A DNA stretch of 64,000 bases from Amborella trichopoda (lineage: Eukaryota; Streptophyta; Magnoliopsida; Amborellales; Amborellaceae), in the NCBI RefSeq assembly GCF_000471905.2, contig NW_006498220.1, forward strand, positions 2,480,147 through 2,544,146, in the 5' to 3' direction. Below, piece by piece: positions 37,901 to 49,900 of the stretch. The notes under the pieces were generated by a model that saw only the letters and a program-made list of their open reading frames with translations, was not told where the DNA came from and searched no databases. Each line of letters starts with the position of its first letter. Position 1 is the first letter of the stretch. A program made the translations under genes and the position numbers.

Positions 37901-40900
37901 GTTTTGGCCACTTATACCTATTATGGGAAAAATGTGAAGCTCTAGACCGTTTCAAAGCATACAAAGCTAAGGTAGAAATTCAAACGAACCTGAAAATTAA
38001 AGTACTCAGAATCGATAAGGGTGGAGAATATTCCTCATGATTGTTTAAAGAATTTTGTACTGAGCAAGGTATTACTCACAAATATACCATGCCGTACACT
38101 CCTCAACACAATAAGGTAGCTGAGAGGCGGAATAGAACCTTGGTGGAAATGGTAAGGTCTATGACAGTACATGCTTTGTGGTGGATTTGGCTTTGCTAGC
38201 AATTTTGGTGCTAAGATGCTCAGGATGAATACAACCCTGTCTTTTTTCTTTTTCTGTTTTTACTTTTTCTATTATATTTGGAAAGTATTTGGGAGGTATT
38301 CTCTGTTCTTTCTTTCTCGTTCCTCACTCTCTCTTTCTCTTGTATCACTCTTTCCCCACTGTTCTCTTCTCTGCCCCCTGTCTTTTTTGATGAATGTATA
38401 CGGAGCACCCAACTTGTGGGCTGCCATTTTTGATATATTCGGAGCACCTAATTTGTGGGTTGCCATTTTTGGATAATTTTGTAAATTTCTTATAATTATA
38501 TGAAGTTAATTTTTCTAAAAAAAAAACTCTCCCTAGATTTCTGAGGAGAAGCAATTTTTGAAAACTAATTATATTCTTTACCGAACTCCCACTAATTCCT
38601 CATGATATTTTCATTGGTCGTTCGCCGTCCCCTCTTTTTTTTTGTGGGTTAGTTAGTGGGGGAGAAGGCCCCCTACCTGTTTTTCGTTAATACTTTAAAA
38701 TATAGAAGATTACAACTCATTTCTTAACAAACCTAAAATAGGGTACATGTGACAAATCATGAAGTAAAGCAAGAGAAATAAAGTCTGGCGGACTAGAACG
38801 CCAAATAATGGCTTGTGAACGAGATGTGGCCCTCTTTGCAAGAATGTCGTCCACCATATTGGCCTCACGAAAAATATGGGTAATGGACCACCAATGATTA
38901 GAGAGATTGAAAGACGTTATCTGCAATTGTATATAACTTCCAAGGAGATCAACAACGTTCATGAATAACATTAACGAGCAAGGCTGAATCACTTTCAATC
39001 TGAAGAGGGAAACATTTTAACAGAACAGTTAGGATCAGACCTTCAATAAGAGCAGGGAATTTTGCATAATTATTGGAAGCGATTCCAAAAGGTTTTGGGA
39101 ACGCTGCAATAAAGTCACCATCACAGGTCCTAATAACACCACCCTCTCCTGCTGGACCTAGGTTATTGCAAGGAAGCCCCATCAATGTTTAGCTTGAAGT
39201 GATTAGAGCTAAGAAATGACCACGCCATTGGGATAGCAAGCTAGTCCTTCTGTTGATTCTAAGTGAATACTAGATTATCAATGATTGCTTTTTTTGATAC
39301 ATGATTTACCCAGGATTTAACATCAGCTAACTCCTGAACATGAGAAACACTCTGTCGAAGCAATTGTTACCTCCTAATTGATTTTGATTGAGAGACTCTT
39401 CGATTGCGCTCCGCCCATAAAAACTAGATAGTTGTAAAGAATAAAGAAGTCAAATATTAAATAATCTATTGGATTTGAATCTGAAAGATAATCAACTTCT
39501 TAACATAATGGGGATAGAAGGGCCTGGTATGAATAGCTTACCGTACTACCATGTAAGAGATCCCTATACAATCAGTGAGAAATCACAAAGGAATAGTAGA
39601 TGACAGGGACAATCATCACCGTTTTTACAAAAGGGGCATATAAGAGGAGCCATGGCTATCCCACACTGCTGCAGGAGAGAGATTAGTGGGTAGCCGATTT
39701 TGAAGAGCCAACCAAGAGAAACATTTTGCTCGAGGATGACATTTTGATGACTACAAGGTTCAAGAAATTGGCTAAGATTTGCCCTTGTCCTAGATAAACT
39801 CCCAATCCCCTTTAGTCGAGAGCAATCCACTGTAGAATGAATCTATATTAGAAAATCCCTATATGGGTATAATAGGAGGATAAAGCTCCCAACCTCCTGC
39901 TGTATCTGAATCAAATATCCTGATGTAGCCGAAGGTAAGACCTAAGATTGAGGAACACCAATATAATTAGAGACCTTTGGCTTAACAACCTCAAGGTCTT
40001 GATGAACAATCGAACCATAAGAGTCCCATATTGATTTTTCTGTTAACCATGGATCTGCCCAGAAATCCACAAGCCGACCATCTCCAATAACCCATCGAAC
40101 ATTATTCTTCAAATGAGATAATCTAAGACAAATACCCTTCCAAGCATAAGATGAATAATTTTTGTATTTGGAGTCTCATATGGAAGAATTCCCGAAATAA
40201 TGATGCTTAAAAAATCGAGAAAATAGAGATGAAGGGTCTACCAAACTTCTCCAGGCCAATTTCATCATCCATGCAATATTATAATCCAGTATGTTGAGGA
40301 CTCCTAGTCCCCCTTCGGCCTGAGGTAAAAAACAATGTTTTCCATTTAACAAGATGCACTCCCTTTTTCTTAGCCACTCCTGCCCATAGGAAGGTTCTCT
40401 GCGGCCGTCCAATCATATTGCAGGTTCATTTTGGTAGAATAAATGAGAGGATCCAAAAAATAGATGAAGCATAGAGAACTGATTTCAGCAACTGAAGTTG
40501 CTCTACATAAGATAAAGTTAAAGCCTGCTAAGAACCTAACGTTCCAGTCATTTTACCAACCAAGCTATGGCAGTGTCGATACTTCAAATGGCTATGAAAT
40601 AAAGGCAATCCCAGATAGCGCATTGGGAGGGAGCCTTCACCAAAACCAAGCTCTCTCAGAATCAATGATTTATTGCCTTGCAAAACCAAGAAAAAAAGGC
40701 TTTGCTTTTTGCAATATTAAGTTTCTAACCTGTAGTTACCTCAAAAATAGAGAGAACTAATTTTATAGCAACAACAGTAGTGGTAGAAGCATCGTAGTAG
40801 ATCGCAACATCATCAACATAAAACAGATGCGACACTCCATAATCACATTCCGAAGGAAAACCCTAGGTATCATACCTTGCTCGATAGTACAATCCAACTG

Positions 40901-43900
40901 CCTACTCAGAAAATCCATCACTTGTAGAAAGAGATAGGGAGATAAGGGGTCCTCTTGTCTAAGACCTCTTATCCCCCTAAAAACACCCTTAGGGGATCCA
41001 TTGCACAACACAGAAAAAGCAGGAGTAGATATGCATAGACGAACCTACGAGATAAAAATATCTGGAAATCCTAAAGCAGTCATACGTGCAATAACCAATG
41101 ACCAAGATACTTTATCATAGGCACTATTTAAATCTAGCTGTAACTCATTTTGGGCCTATTGGAGTTTTTGTTACATATGGATATGAGGTCATTTGCGATG
41201 AGGATGCTATCTGTGATAAGTCTACCTTTCAGGAAAGCAGCTTCTCTAAGGTCAATCGAATCATTGAGCACAACTCGTAGGCGATTAGAAATGCTTTTGC
41301 TAATGATTTTATACAATACATTGCATAAACCAATTGGGCGAAAGTCTTTCATAACAGTAGGAGAACCGATTTTAGGAATGTGGCAAATAAAGGTAGAATT
41401 GATTTGTTTAAAAAATTTACCTTTCTTAAAGAAATCATTCAGTGCCAAAAAAAGATCCTTCTTGAGCACCTCCCACCCAAATTTATAGAATTCCACTAAG
41501 AAGCCATCAAGGCTTGGAGCACTTTCACATTTCATCCCCAAGATACAATCCTGTATCTCCTCCATAGTAACATACTCAACCAACTTTTCCTGCTGATGGA
41601 TTCTAAGTAAAGAAGGTGGCCGAAACTGTTCAGCCATCTGTATATCAACAGTACTTTCCTGGGCAAGGAGATCTTCAAAGAAGCCTATCATATGATTATC
41701 AATATCTGCTTCAAAAACCAAAGAATTCTCATTCTGATCCTTAAGAAAAAGGATACGATCACTTGTTCTCTTGACCACAGTCGATAGATGGAAAAACCTT
41801 GTATTAGAATCCCCTTCCTTCAACCAATGCTGCCTCGACTTTTACCTCCAAATACTCTCTTCACGGTCCAATAGTTGCTGTAATTTTTGGTACACTCCTC
41901 TATCATTAAATTTTCATTGGAAGAGTCGTTACACAGATCATCATGTATGAAGGATAACTTTTGCCTCAGTACTGTGATAGATTCACTCACTTGACCAAAC
42001 ACTTCCTTGTTCCAAGCACGTAAACCCCCCCAGAGTATTTTTTTTCTTTGTAACAAAGTGAAATATAGGTGTGCCCCTCACTCTGCCTTGCCAAGATGCT
42101 GAACTTACATCAATAAAGTTCGGAATTTTTCCTCAAGTTAAGAAGTACTTTAAGGGTTTCGGCCCAACCAAACCCATATCTGACATGGATACCAGCAAAG
42201 GGCAATGATCAGAATTCCCCTTTGAAAGCAACTCTACTTTGAACTCTGGAAACACCAGCACCCAATCTGTGGTTGCCGTAGCACGATCCAATCTTCTTTT
42301 GACACATTTCCTACGAGGCTGACTGTTAGATTAGGAAAACCAGCCCCTTGCAGTACCAAGGTCCATTAATCCACAGTCTGACATAACTTATGCAAAATCC
42401 TCGGAATCTGGAGGTAAATATCCACTACCTCCCATCCTCTCCAAATTGTCCAATAAAGTGTTAAAATCTCCTAGTACCAACCACGGTACTGTAGTAGCTG
42501 CCCCAATACTTCTCATGTGATCCTAAAGAAAAACTCTCTGAGAAACAAAATTAAAAGTATATACCCCATAAATAATTAAAACAGAACATTCACATAAACG
42601 AGTGGCCTCAAATGGAAATCATCTGATCATCAACATTAAGAACCTTGATTGAATACATAGAAGGGTTCCAAAATAGCATGATTCTCAATCTACCATCAGT
42701 ATTATTGGCAACAACATTATTTTGGAAACCCAACTTCCTTGACCATACATTAGTTAGATCTATTGGCAATTTAGTCTCTAGAAGAAATAATAACCCCACA
42801 TTACTTTGATTTTTAAGAACACCAATCTCAAATACCCTACCACAGCCTTGAAGGCCATGAATGTTCCATGCTACCACCGACATATATAAACTAGGAATTA
42901 AGAGACTTGTCAGAAGAAGGCTTACCTTCACTAGCCAATGGGATACCCTGGGGAACTTTTTGGGCCTTGTGAACGATCACTTTCTTTCCACCCAGAGATG
43001 CTGATGATATTGATGATTTGGATTGTAGCTTAGCTTTATACATCCCATCACCAGCAGCATGGTCCTGCACAATCTTCCTCTTACTACCATCACCCTCCTC
43101 AGATTTGTTAGGAACAGTAGTAAAGGGCATTAGAGGACCCCCAACAGCGTCTTCCATATCCATTGCTGATCTGCAAAGATCATCATGCTTCTGCTTGCTT
43201 CCTATTGTGAGGATGTCAACATCAGTTTCAACATGATCATTACGACGATCTGACAGCTCTTGATCAGTAGCAGCAGTAGCGTCTAAATTCTCCTGAGCAA
43301 TGTCATCAACATCAATAGCATTGTGCTCTGTATCAGCACCAGCTAGTACGTCGAGTTGATCATTCGACTCACCCATCTGCTCTTGGCCGGCAGCACCATC
43401 ATCAAATTTCTCCATAGGAGTGATATCAACGGCAGCAGTATTGTGCTTTTATCAGCACCAGATTGTACTTTAGCATGAGCGTTGGACTCCTCCATATGCT
43501 CTCGGCCAGCAGCTGCAGCATCACCGTCTGGAAGAGCCTCTAACTGCTTGGGAACGTCAGCAACATTAACATTTTCTGTTTCAAGATCATAGAGTCCTTC
43601 ATCATGATAAGAAGAAGCATCTGGCTTCTCTTGTGCAGTGGCAGCAACATCCACTAAATGCTCTTGCATAGTAGTATCAGCATCAGCACTGGGCTCACCA
43701 ATAATGGAATCATGATGACCATCGGCTTGCTGAATATCCAACAAATGGGCATCCTCTGCTATGTTCGCTAAGAGCTTGAAACCATTAAAGATACCATCTG
43801 TCTTTCTTCTTATAGATGTACTGCTTCCAGCCCTTCACAACCTTCCAACCCTCTCCTGAGGGCAATTATACATGAGAACCATTGTCATATCCAGCCAAAA

Positions 43901-46900
43901 CATTAGGCATGGATGGACCTTTTTGAACAACACTCGAACGACATATTTCAAGCTTAAGCCCCAACCTTCAACATTTAGAACATATTGACGGGATAAACTC
44001 ATGGATGATTTCTTGCCTATATTCGTCCATTAATATCAGACCAAACCTCAGATGGGCATGTATTAGCTAAATCCATCGCAACACAAACTCTTGGTTCAGC
44101 CCTTGAATGCATCTTCGTAGGTTTGTCCATAAAAAAGGGCTTTCCTGCACTAGACGAAATCCGAAACCAAATATCCGGTTCCCAAAACACCAACGGCAAG
44201 CTCGGGAGTTTGGCCCATACATGAACAACTTGTCGTGTTGGCTTAGAAGGTTGGACCGAAGGATGCCATTCCTGAAGGACTAAGCATTTCGTATTTACAA
44301 ACCATGGCCCACTAGTGTAGGCCACCTCCATTACCTCCTTAGTGTGAAATTGAAAAAGTAAGAAACCCCCATCAATAGAGAACACTTCAATCTCCTGTTT
44401 CAACCTCCACATTTTCTGCAACATGCCCTTCATATAGGTCCATTTGGGTCTGCAACCTAAGAAATAACCCAGTAAACCATTTTTCCATCTTCCCAGACAT
44501 GAATCGACCATCTCTTTCTCAATTTCAACATAGTGTCTACCATTAGTGATCTTTGAAGGTTTAATCCCCAAATCATCAAAATAAAAGATTCCATTCTGGA
44601 TGCCCTAAGTACCAAATAAAAGATCTTTTGACATTCCCGAACCCCAACAACTACTAGTAGCGGCAGTAGTCCCATTATTTTTTGGAGCTGAACTCAATGG
44701 GGAAAACAACTCCCTTATAGCACCACTACCATGAGAGCGAGAAGTAGATCCAAGGCCGTCTTACTTCCTGTGAAGGCTGCACCCTCCTTACCCTTAACAA
44801 ACATACCGTCACTTGCCCTAGCATCACGGGAGCCACCCAAAACAGCTCCATTATCAACATCTTTTTTAATCAAATTACCGTCGTCATTATCAGCTCCATT
44901 AGTAATATGGGCAATGATGTTGTTATGAACACCATTATCCACATCCACAGATTTTTTAGAATCATCAATAGCACTTCGAGGGATAATATCCGCCACAGAT
45001 ACACCATAAACAGACATATTGAGATCCATAACTGACCCATCAGAAGTGTCTTTAGTTTGATCTCTTTGCTCAAACCCAGAAGCACCCGAATCATTGATAA
45101 CTAGAGATCCAGAATCATGGGTAACATCCATACCATTGTGAGGGGCAGAGCCTATATCCACAACAGATCTATTACAAGTAATGTCCGCAGCTCTACGAAC
45201 TCCTTGATCAGCACACTGAGAATCATTAATAACAATAAACGACTCCTTTGAACCAACAGCCACATAAGGAGCACCAGCAGCAGTTAAACTCTTCTATTGA
45301 ACATGAACATTCTCCAATCTAATGCAAGAGGGGCAGCCTTCAACGACCCCATAGCAGGATCATCATGAAGGTTAGAGCCCTTTGCATCCTTTCCACCATA
45401 AGCTCCACTCAACGAATCAGACATATTGCCGATGATAGCATGCCCAAGATCTCCAGAAGAAACTGTGGTAGAGCCTCCCCGAATGCCATAGCTAGAACCA
45501 GCAATCATGCAGTACCCAGATCTAACCCCATTACTAGATCCAGTCTCAGCACGAGACACAGATCCATCAATAACCAGAAACGACCCCTTACCAGATTCCT
45601 CACCGCCAACACCGCCTGCCAAACCACTCGGTTTTGGTGGCTTGCCGTCCATGGGGAGTGGCCCTCCATGGCTGGGGTTACCCAAAGAAACCATTGAAGA
45701 ACTACCAGCCCACGCAGCCATGGCTGAAAGCAAATCTCACCATCTTCTTCCCCTTCTCTCTCTAGGGTCTCGTTAGGGTTTAGAAACAAAGATGGAAGAT
45801 CAAGGGATAGGGTAAGTCAGTGGGATCCAAAGTGGTATGTCGGTGGGGATTTGGGCCCATACCCTTTAGTGAGAATGGAGTCAGAGACCTCACCATGGGG
45901 CTCAAGAATACTACCACTAAGGGCCCATCGCCACTTAAGAGTGTGGGGATGCTCTGCCCATCGAGCTCCACCGGATGGATGTTTAGACTGCCTTTCTAAA
46001 TGGGGAGCTAGAAGAAGTTAATATGAAACAACTAGAGGGCTTCAGGACGTTCCTTTATGGTCTTAAACAAGCATCAAGGAAGTGGTACATTAAGTTTCAG
46101 GAGACCTTATCGAAAGCTGATTTTGTTCCTAACCAAGAGGATTGTTGTATATTTATCTAGGTCAGTGGGAGTGATTTTATATTCATTTCTTTATATGTGG
46201 ATGACATGATATTGCCAATTGTTCGATGGCTCTCATATTGGAAACAAAAGTTTTCATGTCACAACATTTTGATATGAAAGATCTTAAGAAGACCAAGATA
46301 AGCCCAACCATGTGTCCTACAACTCTAGAAGGAAAAGATGCCATATAAGGCAAAGATGCTATATAAAGAATCATGTACAAAAGTGCAATTGGGTCACTAA
46401 TATACTCTATGTCAAGGGCAAGACCAGACTTATCATTTCTTATAAGTGTGGTTAGCAGGTTCTAGAGGATTCCAAGCATGAAGCATTGGACAATCAAAAG
46501 AGTTTTGCGATATTTAAAGGAAACAATTAATCACGTGCTCACTTGTGGAAGATGTACATATACAAGGATATGCAAATGCGGACTATCAAAGCGATTAAGA
46601 TGAGATGAAGTCCACATCTGCGTATATCCCACACTTGTTGGTGGGGTTGCTTCCTTGTGCTCAAGGAAACAAGATGTCGTTGTTCTCTTGACCATGGAAT
46701 TAAAGTTTGTAGCTTGTTGTCTTGCAACAAAAGAAGCAGTCTGGTTGAAGAAGTTCTTGAATCAAATTAGATTTGGTCCAGCCAAGTGCCTATATGTAAA
46801 AATCTTCTGCGGCAACCAGGCGGCAATTTGTGTGACCAAAGAGCTCCGATTTCCCAAGAAATCAAGGCACATTAAGGTCGACTACTTCCACATTTGCAAT

Positions 46901-49900
46901 GAGATCCGAGAAGGAGAGATCAAGGTTGCTTATCTCTCAACAAAGGCTATGTTGGCAGATCCTTTGACCAAAGGATTGGTGGCAAATGTATTGCCAAACA
47001 TGTACATTGGTTGGTTTGAGAAAACACCTTGTGGATCATGGTCACTGGGTCGGGTAGAATGCCCCTATAGCACTTATATTGACCCATTGGTACTAGTCCA
47101 CTTCTAGATATTCGATTTTTGATATTAGAAATGTTTCTGAGATTTTTTGGAAATTTTTAGAATTTTTGAAATTTATTTCTATTGTAAAATTCATCAAAAG
47201 GTTATTCTCAAATTTTTGAGAAACAAGAAAGGCACATGTGGGGTTCTTGGATCTAGCCCCACATGTGTGCCACACCCCATGGGGCCACATGTCACCTATA
47301 GGGGGGGTGGGGGTTGGCACACCCACTCCTTGATTTAGAAAAGATTGGTTTTGAATACATAATCTTTTAAAAGAACAGGATCTAAAAGAAAATTATATGG
47401 CCTTTTTTTGTGGGAGTTAGATTTGACCAAATAATTTTTTTTTCGACTTCCTACTATTCTGAAATAGATATTGGGAAGTTCTAGAAGGTTTTTAAATGGT
47501 CGTCTTATTTTGACTAGAAGTGGATATGGGTCAAAATTAAGGGGATAATGTTCATCCTATTCTTCCTTATATCATGATGGTTGATTTGTGGGATAGATGA
47601 CTCATACTTGTTTTTCTCTCATCTCGCAGATTTGGTTAATTTCTATTGATCACAGTGAGTCATTGGACAGATATACGAAAGAGAGGGACCTTGAGTCCTA
47701 TATAAGGAGGTGAACCCCCCTTCACTCTCAACACCTTTTTCGAGCCTCTCTCTCTCTCTTCTCTATGCCCCAAAACTCTCTTTCTCTCTCCAAAGTTCTT
47801 GTCTCTCTCTCATGTCTCTCTCTCTTGATAAAAAAGTGGCACACCACCCTAATAGAATATCAAGAGGGTGGCATGTCAAAATAATCCTAATCAGTGTTTG
47901 AAGAGTGAGAGCGGCACACCTAGCCCTAAAAGGCAGGTGACTTCTTAAGGCATGCTCTATAAGTTCTAAGAAAGGGTTCTACCTTACCCTAATTGTTACT
48001 TGTGCTCTCTTAACCCTAGAGTAAAAGGTATTGCCTGAACAAGCTTTTAGGTCTTGAATTTTCAGCAAGACCAATAAGATCAAAAGTATGCCATCGGTCA
48101 TGAAATCGGATGTACCAAGTCCTTATGGGGGTAACCGTGGTTACAATCGAGTAACTCGTCCTATTTGTTTACCTTTGTTTTCAATAATATTTCCATATTT
48201 AGTGTGATTTTTTAGGAACAATATTTGTACTTAAATTATTATTGGAAGATTGTTTTTTATTCCTGGATTGTGTTTATTTGTTTTAGCAATAAAAGGAAAG
48301 GTCCTAAGTTGTATTTAGGTTTTTAATTTTCGATTGCAATAGTGTTTTGTGTCACTTATAAGTGGAACTTAGATTCATTAATAAAAGAAATAAGAATTTT
48401 TTTATTTATTTTATAGACTTGAATTCCACATAGCCGGATCTTTCATTGAAGCTGGAAGTTCTAGTTTTCAAATGTGCACAAAATGACTCTAGTCAATCTT
48501 ACGAGGCGAGTTTTGCGATGTTGTAGGTCTAATTTAAAGCGGTTGGACTTTCGGGGATTTTATACAGTACTTTTGGAGAGGGAAGGTGACCTTATATCTG
48601 TGGCTGCAATTCGGTAAATCAGTACTCATATTTCTTCAAGAATGTCAAATAATTTCATTCTATTCTATGAAGTAGTGTGTATCTCACGTTCAGGATTTCT
48701 TACCTTCTTTTAGAATACATGGAAAGAAGGTTGCAGAGATGCCTCTTGTTGGTACTCGTGTTCAATTTCGGAAACAAGGGATGTGTCGACTTCTAGTTCA
48801 TGAAATTGAGAAGGTAGGGCTAAATTTAGAACATATGTCCAGCAATATTTGGTATTATGTATTCAAATAATTTCTGTATTCAGTGATACTTACGCTTATT
48901 GTCTCCTTGCTCATTTTGGTTTTCCAACTTGTGTTTTGATGTGAGGATACATTTTTTTTGAAAATAAAAATACGAGATAAAACATAAACTTGGAAAGTAA
49001 TTAATAGAGAAAATAAGAGATGAAAAACAAATATATGGATGCAGAATAAATACAAATGCATTTAACTTTATATTATTAAGGAAAAATATACAATAAGACC
49101 ATTTACCTTTGGTACAAGGTGGTCACAATTAATTTTGACCATTAGATGTGAAATTGGGTGGCTGCATTTATTCTATTGACCAAGCTTAAAGTTCAAAATA
49201 AATTTTCTCAAACTTTGTGACACACCCTTGCTATCAGAATTCAACATCAGATGGTTATAAATAATTGTGACCTCCCTGTACCAATGTTAAATAGTTTCAT
49301 TAAGTACAATGATAAATAGTCTCATTAGTCTTTTTTACATATGTAATGTAAAACAATGTTAATTTTTGCTATTAATGTAAAACAATGTTAAGTTTTTTTA
49401 TGTTAAACTTTATTGCTGAAAACGCTCAAAATTTTGAAAGAATTGCTTCATACACCTTTTGAGACACTTTGAATATCTCAGTTGAATGAGGATATTTTTG
49501 TCCAAACTGGTTGAATTCATATCAACATTTTCCAAATAGGATAATTTGGGAATGAAATCTTACTCATGGCATTCCTCTCCAACCTGCTCTTACTAATATT
49601 GTTAGTTACTAGTATCTTGAAACATACCCTGCGTATAGTTTTAGTCATGAGAAATAGTTGGCAAGATACTGATGCCTCCTTAAATGTTGCACATATGCTC
49701 TTTTCTCTAGATGCTATCTAGAATGGAGGTCGAAATGTTAATTGTGCCAGCTGCTCCACAACTAAGTGAAACTTGGAGAAATTCTCTTGGGTATACAGAG
49801 ATGCCACATTCTAAGAGATCAAAGTTTTTGGGGTTCACCTTTCTAAATTTTCCAGATACGACCATGTTTTGGAAGTCTCTCATGAAAACAAAGGGTACAT

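Larger units (their letters stand above)
38634..45955 (-). mobile_element. LINE (RNase H type), nearly full length, inside the copia element
   Basis: Minus strand with poly-A (poly-T on +, 38634-38643) at its 3' end. It holds ORF1 (about 45733-42890) and ORF2 (about 42930-38717) in the order expected for plant LINEs. Copia coding resumes on the + strand directly beyond its 5' end (45962). Target-site duplication not identified. Domains are readable over long stretches, so it is younger than the LINE at 10513. Confidence 0.82.
34373..48445 (+). mobile_element. Ty1/copia retrotransposon with 5-bp duplication, broken by a LINE
   Basis: Left LTR 34373-36352 starts TGTTGGGGTT and ends ATCTTTCA. 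The right LTR (about 47005-48445) ends the same way. TTGAA flanks both sides (34368-34372, 48446-48450). A primer binding site TGGTATCAGAGCC (36354-36366), complementary to initiator Met tRNA, follows the left LTR after one base. Gag and part of integrase are at 36427-38165; the end of RT and RNase H at 45962-46985. A minus-strand LINE lies between. The right LTR lacks about its first 500 bases. Confidence 0.9.
20578..48526 (+). other. 27.9-kb transposon-filled intron of the IDM1-like gene
   Basis: The donor CG|gttagat at 20578 and acceptor tgttgtag at 48526 bracket the interval, and codon phase is kept across it. Inside are a solo copia LTR, a TA-flanked MITE, an Au SINE, a possible TIR element, inverted LTR pieces, a hAT, and a copia element containing a LINE. 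The size comes from these insertions. Splicing over this distance is inferred from sequence fit, not from transcript data. Confidence 0.82.
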
